This document shows, in pieces, positions 7,628 through 16,640 of a stretch of 64,000 nucleotides of DNA (the stretch's first letter is position 1; every line of letters begins with the position of its first letter). The notes below the pieces were generated by a model. That model did not search any database, was not told the origin of the DNA, and worked only from the letters and a program-made list of their open reading frames with translations. Both the position numbers and the translations under genes were made by a program. The stretch comes from Rhodococcus oxybenzonivorans (GTDB lineage Bacteria; Actinomycetota; Actinomycetes; Mycobacteriales; Mycobacteriaceae): contig NZ_CP021354.1 of the NCBI RefSeq assembly GCF_003130705.1, positions 2,604,001 through 2,668,000 of the forward strand, read 5' to 3'.

Positions 7628-7701
7628 TGTCTGTGAGCGCGCCCACGCCTCCCGCCGCGACTGGCTGGTGCTCTCAGTGAATGTCTCTGTGTGATCCCCG
7701 G

Positions 7702-7726
7702 CCCCTACTCGCCCCACTTTCCCCCA
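7702..7726 (-). promoter_or_regulatory. Distal MraZ-box array, inverted
   Basis: Read on the minus strand this gives TGGGGGAAAGTGGGG then CGAGT and AGGGG: three boxes at 10-bp spacing. The first 15 bases are identical to the promoter-proximal array at 7943, but in the opposite orientation. MraZ proteins bind direct repeats TGGGN spaced by 5 bp. The distance suits looping or cooperative repression. Confidence 0.55.
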
Positions 7727-7935
7727 TCGCGTGCGGACTGATCGACGCGTGACCGCCCAGGACGTCGCCGTCCTCACCTCACCTGGCCTTTTACCGCGCT
7801 CACCGCGTGTGTTGGCCGGTTCACCCCATGAGTGGGCCGTGTTCGTGATCACTGAAGGAACTTCCCCCACCTTCATGAATCGGCATTGACCAGCAAGTAT
7901 TGAGCAAACAGGGGGGAAACACGCCTGCTTCCGCC

Positions 7936-7967
7936 TTGTCAGTGGGGGAAAGTGGGGTACTGTGGTG
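7936..7967 (+). promoter_or_regulatory. mraZ promoter with overlapping MraZ boxes
   Basis: -35 TTGTCA (7936-7941), 16-nt spacer, -10 TACTGT (7958-7963). Three direct boxes TGGGG, TGGGG and TGGTG start at 7943, 7953 and 7963, exactly 10 bp apart, filling the spacer and -10. Occupancy by MraZ would block RNA polymerase, which fits autorepression of the dcw operon. Confidence 0.75.
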
Positions 7968-8036
7968 CGCAGCGGGTAGCGAAGGTGAACCGCCCGGGCA
8001 TGCGGCGTTCGATACGGACGTAGTGGGAGGTGTCGA

Positions 8037-8468
8037 GTGTTTCTCGGTACCTACACGCCGAAGCTCGACGACAAAGGGCGGCTGACGTTGCCCGCAAAGT
8101 TCCGGGATGCACTGGCGGGAGGGTTGATGGTCACCAAGGGTCAGGATCACAGCCTCGCGGTGTATCCCCGGGAAGAGTTCACCGCGCTCGCGCGCAAGGC
8201 CGCGGCAGCGTCGAGAAGCGATCCGGAAGCGCGAGCTTTCGTGCGCGGTCTCGCTGCCGGCACCGATGAGCAGCATGCAGATGCCCAGGGGCGCATCACC
8301 CTCTCGGCAGATCACCGTCGCTACGCAGGTCTCTCCAAGGATTGCGTAGTGATCGGTTCGGTCGATTTCCTCGAGATCTGGGATGCGCAGGCATGGCAGA
8401 CCTACGTCGAGGAGAACGAGGAGAACTACTCGCAGGCAACGGGAGTCGCGCTCGGCGAGATCGTCTGA
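8037..8468 (+). CDS. mraZ: MraZ transcriptional regulator of the dcw operon
   Basis: A 143-aa protein with two SpoVT/AbrB-like halves. Each carries the expected core: [15 protein letters not shown] near residue 10 and [18 protein letters not shown] near 80, with family residues [10 protein letters not shown] at the N-terminus. MraZ forms a ring, binds repeated TGGGN boxes in its own promoter and represses dcw transcription. GTG 8037 lies after GGGAGG at 7-nt spacing. It is the first gene of a cluster that continues without a promoter break to at least ftsQ. Its boxes are at 7943-7967 and, inverted, at 7702-7726. Confidence 0.95.
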   Translation: MFLGTYTPKLDDKGRLTLPAKFRDALAGGLMVTKGQDHSLAVYPREEFTALARKAAAASRSDPEARAFVRGLAAGTDEQHADAQGRITLSADHRRYAGLSKDCVVIGSVDFLEIWDAQAWQTYVEENEENYSQATGVALGEIV

Positions 8469-8534
8469 GCATGACCGCACGCACGCGAATGCGGCGAGGC
8501 CTCTGTCCGACGGAACCCTGACGCACTTCCCCAG

Positions 8535-8582
8535 CGCCAGGTTTTCATTTCGGGCAGGGACCTCGAAGCATTCGCACCGGCG
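8535..8582 (+). ncRNA. Possible mraW RNA motif (cis-regulatory leader of rsmH)
   Basis: A conserved RNA element named mraW has been described upstream of rsmH (mraW) in actinobacteria. Here the mraZ-rsmH gap contains nested pairing: CGCC (8535-8538) with GGCG (8579-8582), AGGT (8539-8542) with ACCT (8560-8563), and a mini-hairpin CGAA-GCA-TTCG (8564-8574). Position and nested stems fit; assignment to the named family is from memory. Confidence 0.45.
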
Positions 8583-8666
8583 ACCGGCCGAGAAGAGAAG
8601 TTCGACATGTGGACTCCGGCTTCGGACATGTCCACCCGCACCACAGAAGCAGGAGCCGGAGGGATC

Positions 8667-9683
8667 ATGGTGGATCACGAGGGGGAAGGATCCTCGCCCG
8701 CCGATGGTTTCGGCCATATCCCGGTCCTGCTGCACCGAGCAGTCGAACTCCTCGGCCCCGCGCTCACTCTGCACGACCCGGAGGGTGGGGGAGCCGTCAT
8801 GATCGACGCCACCCTCGGCCTCGGTGGGCATTCCGAGCATTTTCTCCGGACGTACCCTCGGTTGAAGCTCGTCGCCCTCGACCGGGATCCGCACGCCCTC
8901 GAGATTGCCGGGGCTCGGTTGGCCCCGTTCGGCGACCGCGTGACCTTCGTCCACACTCGGTATGACGGCATCGAGAATGCACTCCTCGAAGCGGGACTTC
9001 CTCCTCGAGATTCAGTTCACGGCATCCTGTTCGACCTGGGGGTGTCGTCGATGCAACTCGACGAGTCCGATCGCGGTTTCGCCTACTCCATCGATGCGCC
9101 GCTCGACATGCGGATGGATCCGACTACGGGCATCACGGCGGCAGAGGTGCTCAACACATACAGCCACGGTGATCTGGCCCGGATCCTCAGCACCTACGGT
9201 GAAGAACGATTCGCGGGAAAGATCGCGTCGGAAATCGTCCGGCAGCGGGCGAAACAGCCTTTCACGACGAGTGCCGAACTGGTCGAACTGCTGTATCGCG
9301 CCATTCCGGCGGCGACCCGCCGGACCGGGGGACACCCCGCCAAGCGGACCTTCCAAGCTCTTCGCGTCGAGGTCAACGGCGAACTCGATTCATTGCGAGC
9401 GGCGATACCGGCGGCTCTCGACGCGTTGACTGTCGGGGGACGCGTCGTGTTCATGTCGTATCAGTCGCTCGAAGACCGGGTGGTCAAGCAGGAGATCACT
9501 CCCCGCTCGAAGTCGAGGAGTCCGGAGGGGCTCCCTGTCGAGTTGCCGGGTATGGGGCCGGAGTTCCGCATCCTCACCCGAGGAGCGGAGCGAGCGTCCG
9601 AGCAAGAAATAGAAGAGAACCCACGATCAGCCCCGGTGCGCTTGCGTGCTGCAGAAAGAATTGCCAGGAGGTCGGCGGCATGA
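8667..9683 (+). CDS. rsmH: 16S rRNA (cytosine(1402)-N(4))-methyltransferase RsmH
   Basis: About 338 aa. This is the SAM-dependent enzyme that N4-methylates C1402 in the ribosomal P site. Visible are [13 protein letters not shown] at the start, the SAM-binding [44 protein letters not shown], and [14 protein letters not shown] near residue 250. A frame open from ATG 8607 adds 20 poorly conserved residues. GGAGGG at 8658-8663 favours ATG 8667 or GTG 8670, though spacing to 8667 is short; mycobacterial annotations also carry extended N-termini. The stop overlaps ftsL as ATGA. It lies second in the dcw operon, separated from mraZ by about 200 bp that may hold an RNA element. Confidence 0.93.
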   Translation: MVDHEGEGSSPADGFGHIPVLLHRAVELLGPALTLHDPEGGGAVMIDATLGLGGHSEHFLRTYPRLKLVALDRDPHALEIAGARLAPFGDRVTFVHTRYDGIENALLEAGLPPRDSVHGILFDLGVSSMQLDESDRGFAYSIDAPLDMRMDPTTGITAAEVLNTYSHGDLARILSTYGEERFAGKIASEIVRQRAKQPFTTSAELVELLYRAIPAATRRTGGHPAKRTFQALRVEVNGELDSLRAAIPAALDALTVGGRVVFMSYQSLEDRVVKQEITPRSKSRSPEGLPVELPGMGPEFRILTRGAERASEQEIEENPRSAPVRLRAAERIARRSAA

Positions 9684-10360
9684 CGGTTCAGGTGAATTCC
9701 CCCGAGGTACGGCCTGCGCGTGGGGGTAACCGTTCGGGCGCTGCCCAGCGAGCGTACGAGCGGCGCACCCAGCGTGCGGCAGTGCACAGCGGATCGCCGA
9801 CCGCCGTGGCCGGCATGAACCGCGCGGGTTCCCTTGCTGCCCGGATTCCTTTTGTGGCAACGATTCTCGGACTTCTCAGCTTGGGCCTCGCCGTCACTCT
9901 CCTGCTCACCACCCGCTCGGCGGAGGATTCCTATCAGCTCAGTGCTGCGCGGGAACACAATCAGTCGCTCGCGGAGGAGAAGGCGGCGCTGCAGCGGGAT
10001 GTGGAGACGGCCAACTCTGCGCCGAAACTCGCGGAGGAAGCGGCCAAGTTGGGGATGGTTCCGGCGAACGATCCCGCTCGTCTCGTGGTGCACCTGGACG
10101 GAAGCGTCGAGGTGGTCGGGAAGCCGGCGCCGGCATCCGGGTCACCTGTGCCCCCGCTCGATGCCGCTGCTCCGTCCGCCCAGGCGGGGAACACGGTCGC
10201 GACAGCTCCGAATCGGGGCACCACCACTACGCAGGCGCCGCGCGCCACGCCGCGACCCGGCAATAGCCCGGAGATCCAGGCCCGAGGTGAACAATTGGTT
10301 CCCGTGATGCCTTCGACCACTGCACCGACGACAGCACCACCATCGGGTGGTCGCCGGTGA
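9680..10360 (+). CDS. ftsL: FtsL-like septum protein
   Basis: A 226-aa bitopic membrane protein in the FtsL position between rsmH and pbpB (counterpart of Rv2164c). It has a basic cytoplasmic N-terminus (1-55), a single transmembrane helix about 56-78 ([20 protein letters not shown]), and a coiled-coil-forming segment about 80-120 ([18 protein letters not shown]). The external Pro/Thr/Ala-rich tail (about 150-226) is longer than in E. coli FtsL. FtsL acts with FtsB and FtsQ to activate FtsW/FtsI. Both ends overlap neighbours by 4 nt (ATGA with rsmH, GTGA with pbpB), pointing to translational coupling. Confidence 0.85.
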   Translation: MTVQVNSPEVRPARGGNRSGAAQRAYERRTQRAAVHSGSPTAVAGMNRAGSLAARIPFVATILGLLSLGLAVTLLLTTRSAEDSYQLSAAREHNQSLAEEKAALQRDVETANSAPKLAEEAAKLGMVPANDPARLVVHLDGSVEVVGKPAPASGSPVPPLDAAAPSAQAGNTVATAPNRGTTTTQAPRATPRPGNSPEIQARGEQLVPVMPSTTAPTTAPPSGGRR

Positions 10361-12207
10361 ACCGAAACGCACCGAGAAGTCGTCCCCGGCGCCCCAACGG
10401 CGCCGGCACGGGGTCCTTTCCGTTCAGGCAGCGGATCGGACGCGGGATGATGTTCGGAGCGCTCGGCCTCGCCGCGGTGCAACTTTTGTGGATTCAGGTC
10501 ATCGACGCGCCGCAACTGTCGGCCGAGGCGGCGAATCAACGCACGACCACCCAGGTGGATCCGGCGCTGCGCGGGTCGATCACCGACCGCAATGCCAACC
10601 CCATTGCTTTCACCATGGAAGCGAAGGCACTGACTTTTCAGCCTGCGCGGGTCCGTAAGGAGCTCGAGGAGGCGCGCGCCAAGAGCGAGACCGCCCCCGA
10701 GGTCGATTCGAGGCTCGATGCCATTGCCAAGGAAATTCACGACCGCCTCGGTGACGCGGCGCCGGAGAAAGAACTGAAGGAGAAACTGCGCAGCGACGAG
10801 ACGTTCGTCTATCTCGCCCGCAGTGTCGACCCCGCGATTGCGGCCGAAATCAGTGAGAAGTATCCCGAGGTGGGTCTCGAGCGTCAGGACATCCGCGAAT
10901 ATCCCGGCGGATCCCTCGCCGCAAACCTCGTCGGCGCGACCGGCTGGGACGGGCACGGGCTCCTCGGCCTCGAGGACTCACTGGACTCCACTCTCGCCGG
11001 CACGGACGGCTCCGAAACCTACGACCGCGGGTCCGACGGCGCCGTCATTCCCGGCAGTTGGCGTGACAAGCAGCCTGCGGTGGACGGGTCGAGTGTAGAA
11101 CTCACCATCGACTCGGACCTTCAGTACTACGTGCAGCAGCAAGTGCAGATGGCGAAGGACAAGTCCGGCGCCAAGGATGCGTCGGCGGTGGTGCTCGACT
11201 CTCACACCGGTGAAGTCCTGGCGATGTCGAACGACAGCACGTTCAACCCGGCGATCGGTGTGGGCAATAACCCGAGATCTGTGGAGATGGGCAATCTGTC
11301 CGTCAGTACCCCGTTCGAGCCGGGATCGGTGAACAAGATCGTGACCGCAGCAGCGGCCATCGAGTACGGACTGACCACCCCCGACGAGGTCCTCGAGGTT
11401 CCCGGCACCATTCAGATGGCAGGCGTGTCGGTGAAGGATGCCTGGGATCACGGCGTGGCTCCCTACACTTCCACCGGGGTGTTCGGTAAGTCGTCGAACG
11501 TCGGCACGTTGATGCTCGCCCAGCGCGTCGGCGAGGACCGTTACGCCGACATGCTGTCAAAGTTCGGACTCGGTCAGCGCACCGAGGTGGGGTTGCCCGG
11601 CGAGAGCGCGGGCAGTGTGCCGAGCCGCGACCAGTGGTCGGGCGGCACCTTTGCGAACCTGCCGATCGGCCAGGGTCTGTCGATGACGTTGTTGCAGATG
11701 ACCGGTATGTATCAGGCCATCGCCAACGACGGTATTCGCATTCCGCCGCGAATCGTCCGGGCCACCATCGATGCGGACGGCGACAGAACCGAGACGGAGC
11801 GGCCGGAAGAAATTACTGTGGTCAGCCCGCAGACGGCGGCCACCGTGCGCGACATGTTCCGGTCCGTCACGCAGAACGACACCGGCAACCAGCGCGGCAC
11901 AGGAGTTCAGGCTGCTGTCGACGGTTACCAGATCAGCGGTAAGACGGGAACAGCGCAGCAGGTCGACCCCGCCTGCAAGTGCTACTCGAATTCGAACTAC
12001 TGGATCACGTTCGCCGGGATCGCGCCCGCGGACAATCCGCGGTACGTGATCGGCATCATGCTGAACGCACCTACGCGGAGCGCGGACGGCACCGGTGGGC
12101 AGTCCGCCGCGCCGCTGTTCCACAACATCGCGTCGTGGTTGCTCCAACGTGACAGCGTCCCGATGTCCCCGGATCCCGGACGCAGGCTGGTGCTCCAAGC
12201 CGATTGA
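10357..12207 (+). CDS. pbpB: Septal peptidoglycan transpeptidase, class B PBP (FtsI/PBP3)
   Basis: A 616-aa class B penicillin-binding protein. It has a short cytosolic N-terminus, one transmembrane anchor about residues 30-50, a PBP dimer domain (about 55-220) and a transpeptidase domain. The active-site motifs are SVNK in PFEPGSVNKIVTAA near residue 325 (Ser nucleophile), SSN in GKSSNVGTL near 378, and KTGTA near 530. It cross-links septal peptidoglycan together with FtsW. The start is GTG 10357, overlapping ftsL by 4 nt. A Cys pair (DPACKCYSN) follows the KTG motif. About 175 bp separate it from murE, the largest gap in this part of the operon. Confidence 0.95.
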   Translation: MNRNAPRSRPRRPNGAGTGSFPFRQRIGRGMMFGALGLAAVQLLWIQVIDAPQLSAEAANQRTTTQVDPALRGSITDRNANPIAFTMEAKALTFQPARVRKELEEARAKSETAPEVDSRLDAIAKEIHDRLGDAAPEKELKEKLRSDETFVYLARSVDPAIAAEISEKYPEVGLERQDIREYPGGSLAANLVGATGWDGHGLLGLEDSLDSTLAGTDGSETYDRGSDGAVIPGSWRDKQPAVDGSSVELTIDSDLQYYVQQQVQMAKDKSGAKDASAVVLDSHTGEVLAMSNDSTFNPAIGVGNNPRSVEMGNLSVSTPFEPGSVNKIVTAAAAIEYGLTTPDEVLEVPGTIQMAGVSVKDAWDHGVAPYTSTGVFGKSSNVGTLMLAQRVGEDRYADMLSKFGLGQRTEVGLPGESAGSVPSRDQWSGGTFANLPIGQGLSMTLLQMTGMYQAIANDGIRIPPRIVRATIDADGDRTETERPEEITVVSPQTAATVRDMFRSVTQNDTGNQRGTGVQAAVDGYQISGKTGTAQQVDPACKCYSNSNYWITFAGIAPADNPRYVIGIMLNAPTRSADGTGGQSAAPLFHNIASWLLQRDSVPMSPDPGRRLVLQAD

Positions 12208-12263
12208 GCGATGGTCGGCCGAATCCGGCTTTCGGAACGGTCGCGGTAATCTGACACGTCGGC

Positions 12264-12297
12264 CGTTCAGTGGGCACAGTCGTTCAGTGAACACAGT
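12264..12297 (+). repeat. 17-bp tandem duplication in the pbpB-murE gap
   Basis: CGTTCAGTGGGCACAGT (12264-12280) is followed directly by CGTTCAGTGAACACAGT (12281-12297), 15 of 17 matching. The second copy contains the odd palindrome GTTCAGTGAAC. It lies upstream of murE, below a possible -10 (TAATCT, 12247-12252). Confidence 0.7.
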
Positions 12298-12381
12298 CGC
12301 GTGAAGATGCCCAGGTCGCGCACTGTAGAGCCGTGCATGACGCCCGTAGTCAGTAGAGAGTCGACACCCGAGAGGAGCCCG

Positions 12382-14049
12382 GTGCCTGTTCCGTCCCGCC
12401 CGCAGTCGACGTCCGCGCCACTGAAGTCCGGAGAAGATCTGCAGTCCGGAGAAGATCTGCAGTCCGGAAAAAATCTGAAGTCCGGCGACGATCTGCGCCC
12501 CAGTCTGCCGGTTCGTACCCCGGTGAGCGTTCTCGCCGCAGCTGCCGGAGCCAGAATCGAGGCTTCCGCAGGTGGTGCTGCCGAGGTCGTCGTCACGGGA
12601 GTGGATCTTCGGGCTCAGGCCATCGCCCAGGGCGATCTCTTTGCTGCCTTGCCTGGTGCCCGGGCGCACGGGGCGGAGTTCGCGGCAGACGCTGTTGCAC
12701 GCGGGGCAGTGGCGATCCTCACGGACGAGGCCGGGTTCGACATCGTGTCAGGGCTGGAAGCGGACGTGCCGGTCCTGGTCCACCACGATCCCCGCGGAGT
12801 TCTCGGCGAGATGTCGGCCACCATCTACGGCCGTCCGTCGGAGCGCATGCAGGTGATCGGTATCACCGGCACTTCCGGTAAGACCACCACCTCTTACCTT
12901 GTGGAGGGCGCTCTCACCGCGGCGGGGCGCACCACCGGTCTGTTGGGAACCATCGAAACGCGGATGAAGGGGCGACGGGTGCCGAGCGCACTGACGACGC
13001 CCGAGGCCCCGCAACTGCACGCCCTGTTCGCCGTGATGCTCGAGCAGGGGGTCGACACGGTGGTGATGGAGGTTTCCAGTCACGCGCTCGCGCTCGGCCG
13101 GGTCGACGGTGTGCGGTTCGATGTGGGTGCCTTCACCAATCTCTCGCAGGACCACCTTGATTTCCACCGCGACTTCGAGGACTACTTCGCCGCCAAAGCC
13201 AGGCTTTTCAGCGCCGAATCTTCGGTCCACGCTCCGCGGGCCGTCATCTGCGTCGACGACGTGTGGGGGCAGCGGATGGCCGAGGTTGCCGCCGACGCCG
13301 GCTCCGTCGTATCCACGGTGGCCACGGGGACCGGCCCTGTGGAGGCGGGGTGGGCTGCGGGTCCGCCGACGGTGTCGCCTTCCGGTTCGCAGACCTTCTC
13401 CCTCATCACACCGGACGGCACGTCGCTCGAGGTGTTGCTACAGCTTCCGGGCCGGTACAACGTCGCCAATGCCTCGGTTGCCGTTGCGCTGAGCGCCTCA
13501 CTGGGGGTCGATCCGCTCGTCGCAGTGAAGGGCATCGCGGAGGTCGACGTGCCCGGGCGGGTGCAGCGCATCGATCGCGGCCAGGACTTTCTCGCCGTCG
13601 TTGACTACGCGCACAAACCCGCCGCCCTCGAAGCCGTGATCGCGACCCTTCGGAGCCAGGTGTCCGGCCGTGTCGCGGTGGTCGTGGGTGCGGGAGGTGA
13701 CCGCGACGCCGGGAAGCGGCCCCTGATGGGGTCGGCGGCGGCGCGAGGCGCGGATCTGCTGATCATCACGGACGACAACCCGCGTACCGAGGACCCGGCG
13801 ACGATCAGAGCCGCGGTCCGGGAAGGTGCCCTCGCGGTGCCCGAATCCGAGCGGGGAGAAGTTCGGGAAGTGGGGGACCGCGCGAGGGCGATCACCGAGG
13901 CCGTCAGCTGGGCGCAGGCAGGCGACGTAGTTCTGGTCGCAGGTAAGGGACACGAGTCCGGTCAGGAGATTTCCGGGGTGAAGCACCCATTTGACGATCG
14001 CGAGGTTCTGGGCGAAGCGATCGAGCAGGTAATCGGAGGAAGCAAATGA
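12382..14049 (+). CDS. murE: UDP-MurNAc-L-Ala-D-Glu:meso-diaminopimelate ligase MurE
   Basis: About 555 aa. It adds meso-DAP to the peptidoglycan stem peptide. It has an N-terminal UDP-binding domain (VLAAAAGARIEA... DLFAALPGARAHG), the ATP loop GITGTSGKTTTSYLVEG, DHLDFH, and the C-terminal meso-DAP specificity motif DNPR in ITDDNPRTEDP. GTG 12382 follows AGGAG closely; the frame is open from GTG 12301 and ATG 12337 is also possible. The first ~35 residues before the catalytic fold are a variable tail containing four copies of a six-residue repeat (see 12421-12492). The stop overlaps murF as ATGA. Catalytic assignment is secure; the exact start is not. Confidence 0.95.
   Translation: MPVPSRPQSTSAPLKSGEDLQSGEDLQSGKNLKSGDDLRPSLPVRTPVSVLAAAAGARIEASAGGAAEVVVTGVDLRAQAIAQGDLFAALPGARAHGAEFAADAVARGAVAILTDEAGFDIVSGLEADVPVLVHHDPRGVLGEMSATIYGRPSERMQVIGITGTSGKTTTSYLVEGALTAAGRTTGLLGTIETRMKGRRVPSALTTPEAPQLHALFAVMLEQGVDTVVMEVSSHALALGRVDGVRFDVGAFTNLSQDHLDFHRDFEDYFAAKARLFSAESSVHAPRAVICVDDVWGQRMAEVAADAGSVVSTVATGTGPVEAGWAAGPPTVSPSGSQTFSLITPDGTSLEVLLQLPGRYNVANASVAVALSASLGVDPLVAVKGIAEVDVPGRVQRIDRGQDFLAVVDYAHKPAALEAVIATLRSQVSGRVAVVVGAGGDRDAGKRPLMGSAAARGADLLIITDDNPRTEDPATIRAAVREGALAVPESERGEVREVGDRARAITEAVSWAQAGDVVLVAGKGHESGQEISGVKHPFDDREVLGEAIEQVIGGSK
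12421..12492 (+). repeat. Four-copy 18-bp minisatellite at the 5' end of murE
   Basis: Four head-to-tail 18-bp units (first unit CTGAAGTCCGGAGAAGAT) encode L-K/Q-S-G-x-D/N-L type hexads in frame. Units 1 and 2 differ at one base, and units 3 and 4 have drifted. Because units are multiples of three, copy number could change without breaking MurE. Confidence 0.9.
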
Positions 14050-15560
14050 TCCCGATGACACTCGCTCGCATCGCCGAAATCGTGGGAGGCGAGCTCCACG
14101 ACGTCGTCGATCCCTCGACCGAGGTGACCGGCAGCGTTGAATTCGATTCGCGGAAGGTAGGTCCAGGCGGCCTCTTCCTCGCGCTGCCCGGTGCCCGCGT
14201 CGACGGTCACGACCATGCGGCGGCCGCCGTTGCGGCAGGTGCGGCCGCCGTCGTGGCTGCGCGGCCGGTCGGGGTTCCGGCCGTCGTGGTCCCGCCGATT
14301 CCGGTGGACGTCCCGAGCCGGGCGATGGCACTCGAACACGATTCGGACGGGTCCGGCGCTGGGGTGCTCGCCGCTCTGGCGAAGCTTGCCCGTGCCTCTG
14401 TCGACGAACTGACCGACAAGGGCTTGACCGTGGTCGGTGTGACCGGGTCAGCGGGCAAGACCTCGACCAAAGACCTCCTGGCGGCTGTTCTGCGCCCCCT
14501 GGGCCCGGTGGTGGCGCCGCCTGGATCGTTCAACAACGAGCTCGGGCACCCGTGGACTGCCCTGCGCGCCGATGCCGACACCCGGTTCCTGGTTCTGGAG
14601 ATGTCTGCGCGAGGGCTGGGGCACATCGCGTCCCTCGCGACCATCGCGCCTCCCCGGATCGGGGTCATTCTCAACGTGGGCACGGCACATCTCGGTGAGT
14701 TCGGGTCCCGGGACGCGATCGCCCTGGCGAAGGGGGAGCTCGCCGAAGCGCTGCCGACTGCCGCGGACGGCGGCGTCGCCGTACTCAATGCAGACGACCC
14801 TCTGGTCGCCGCCATGGCCTCACGGACCTCTGCGCGCGTGGTGCTCGTCGGGCAGTCGGAGGCGGCGGATATCCGGGCCACCGACATCGTGCTCGACGAG
14901 AAGGCGCGTGCGCGATTCACGCTCACCACGTCTTCGGGCAGTGTTCCGGTCGAGCTGGCGGTGCACGGCGAACATCAAGTCGCGAACGCACTCGCTGCTG
15001 CCGCAGTGGCTTTCGAGTGCGGCGCAGATCTCGGCCAGGTTGCCCAGGCACTGTCCGGGGCCGCTGCGGTGTCGGCTCGCCGTATGGATGTGCGAGACCG
15101 ACCGGACGGTGTGACGGTGGTCAACGATTCGTACAACGCCAATCCTGATTCGATGCGCGCAGCCATCAAGGCGCTGGTGTCGATGGCGAAGACCGGCCGC
15201 GGCGCGGCGCGCCGCAGTTGGGCGGTACTCGGAGAAATGGCGGAGCTGGGGCCAGAATCAGTGGTCGAACACGATGCGATCGGCAGGTTCGCGGTCCGGC
15301 TGGATGTGAGCAAGTTGATCATCGTCGGAACCGGGAGACCGGCACGGGCCATGCATCAGGGCGCGGTCATGGAGGGCTCGTGGGGGGACGAGGCGATACT
15401 CGTTCCCGACGCCGCCTCCGCGATCGTGTTGCTCGAGGAGGAATTGGCGGCGGGTGACCTGGTATTGGTCAAAGCGTCGCAATCCATCGGACTGTGGGAG
15501 GTCGCGGACGCGGTGCTGGCGGGACACACGGGGCAGAAGGGTTCGGAGGCCATGCGGTGA
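14046..15560 (+). CDS. murF: UDP-MurNAc-tripeptide:D-alanyl-D-alanine ligase MurF
   Basis: A 504-aa Mur ligase that attaches D-Ala-D-Ala to UDP-MurNAc-tripeptide using ATP. It shows the N-terminal substrate domain with [17 protein letters not shown] near residue 36, the P-loop [17 protein letters not shown] near 135, [12 protein letters not shown] near 183, [12 protein letters not shown] near 212, and [17 protein letters not shown] near 358, all MurF landmarks. ATG 14046 overlaps murE and the stop overlaps mraY (GTGA), so it is tightly coupled in the operon. Confidence 0.95.
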   Translation: MIPMTLARIAEIVGGELHDVVDPSTEVTGSVEFDSRKVGPGGLFLALPGARVDGHDHAAAAVAAGAAAVVAARPVGVPAVVVPPIPVDVPSRAMALEHDSDGSGAGVLAALAKLARASVDELTDKGLTVVGVTGSAGKTSTKDLLAAVLRPLGPVVAPPGSFNNELGHPWTALRADADTRFLVLEMSARGLGHIASLATIAPPRIGVILNVGTAHLGEFGSRDAIALAKGELAEALPTAADGGVAVLNADDPLVAAMASRTSARVVLVGQSEAADIRATDIVLDEKARARFTLTTSSGSVPVELAVHGEHQVANALAAAAVAFECGADLGQVAQALSGAAAVSARRMDVRDRPDGVTVVNDSYNANPDSMRAAIKALVSMAKTGRGAARRSWAVLGEMAELGPESVVEHDAIGRFAVRLDVSKLIIVGTGRPARAMHQGAVMEGSWGDEAILVPDAASAIVLLEEELAAGDLVLVKASQSIGLWEVADAVLAGHTGQKGSEAMR

Positions 15561-16636
15561 GACAGATCCTCTTCGCGGCGGGCATCGCGCTTGCCGTCTC
15601 GATTCTGCTGACCCCGGTCCTCATCAAGGCCTTTTCCCGTCAGGGTTTCGGCCAGGAGATCCGTGTCGAAGGTCCGGCCAGTCACCAGTCGAAGCGCGGG
15701 ACCCCGACGATGGGCGGAGTCGCCATCCTCGCCGGTCTGTGGGCGGGGTACTGGGGATCGCACCTGATCGGTATCGGCTACGACGCGGACGGCCCCTCGG
15801 CGTCGGGTCTGCTGGTGCTGGGCCTGACCACTGCGCTCGGTGGTGTCGGGTTCCTCGACGACTTCATCAAGATCCGCAAGCAGCGCAACCTGGGACTGAA
15901 CAAGACCGCAAAGCTGGTCGGCCAGCTGATCGCGGCGGTGGCGTTCGGCGTCCTTGCGCTGCAGTTCCGCGGCGCCAACGACCTGACCCCCGGCAGTGCC
16001 CACCTGTCGTACGTCCGCGACATCGCGACGGTGACCCTGGGATCCGTGGTGTTCGTCGCGTTCTGTTATCTGCTGGTCAGCGCGTGGTCGAACGCCGTCA
16101 ATCTCACCGACGGACTCGACGGCCTGGCGGCCGGTTCCATGAGCCTCGTGCTGGGTGCCTACGTCATCATCACGTTCTGGCAGTACCGCAACGCATGTGA
16201 GACCAGCCCGGGAAAGGGTTGCTATGACGTGCGGGATCCGCTCGACCTGGCTTTGATCTGCGCCGCCGGGGCGGGCGCCTGCATCGGATTCCTCTGGTGG
16301 AACGCCGCGCCCGCCAAAATTTTCATGGGCGACACCGGCTCCCTTGCGCTGGGCGGCATGCTTGCCGGGCTGTCCATTACGACGCGGACCGAACTGCTCA
16401 TGGTGGTGATCGGCGCACTTTTCGTCGCCGAAGCGGCGTCCGTGGTGATCCAGGTTGCGGTGTTCAGGTCGAGCCGGAGACGAGTGTTCCGCATGGCGCC
16501 TTTCCACCATCACTTCGAACTCGCCGGGTGGGCGGAAACCACGGTGATCATCCGCTTCTGGTTGCTGGCGGCCATCGCCTCGGCGATCGGCCTCGCGCTG
16601 TTCTACAGCGAGTACCTGGCAGCGATCGGCGGCTGA
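15557..16636 (+). CDS. mraY: Phospho-MurNAc-pentapeptide translocase MraY
   Basis: A 359-aa polytopic enzyme with about 10 transmembrane helices. It transfers phospho-MurNAc-pentapeptide to undecaprenyl phosphate, forming lipid I at the inner face of the membrane. Diagnostic motifs are [10 protein letters not shown] near residue 50, [15 protein letters not shown] near 100 (DD pair), [15 protein letters not shown] near 178, [12 protein letters not shown] near 255, and [11 protein letters not shown] near 316. The start is GTG 15557, overlapping murF as GTGA; a frame open from 15494 lies within murF. It is followed 4 bp later by murD. Confidence 0.96.
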   Translation: MRQILFAAGIALAVSILLTPVLIKAFSRQGFGQEIRVEGPASHQSKRGTPTMGGVAILAGLWAGYWGSHLIGIGYDADGPSASGLLVLGLTTALGGVGFLDDFIKIRKQRNLGLNKTAKLVGQLIAAVAFGVLALQFRGANDLTPGSAHLSYVRDIATVTLGSVVFVAFCYLLVSAWSNAVNLTDGLDGLAAGSMSLVLGAYVIITFWQYRNACETSPGKGCYDVRDPLDLALICAAGAGACIGFLWWNAAPAKIFMGDTGSLALGGMLAGLSITTRTELLMVVIGALFVAEAASVVIQVAVFRSSRRRVFRMAPFHHHFELAGWAETTVIIRFWLLAAIASAIGLALFYSEYLAAIGG

Positions 16637-16640
16637 CCCA

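Larger units (their letters stand above)
7628..8036. other. Long mraZ upstream region, no gene
   Basis: About 410 bp without a convincing gene; open frames here are arginine-rich shadows. It holds two MraZ-box arrays in opposite orientation, one extra half-site at 7864-7869 (CCCCCA, minus orientation), and the promoter of the dcw operon. It is the main control region of the cluster. Confidence 0.6.

Noticed and set aside
7821..8954. 377-codon minus-strand open frame across the mraZ region
   Set aside because: It covers the promoter, mraZ and the start of rsmH, all of which have strong independent support.
12421..12492. 18-bp repeats as a CRISPR-like array
   Set aside because: Units are directly adjacent without spacers, are in frame and code for protein, and no cas genes are present.
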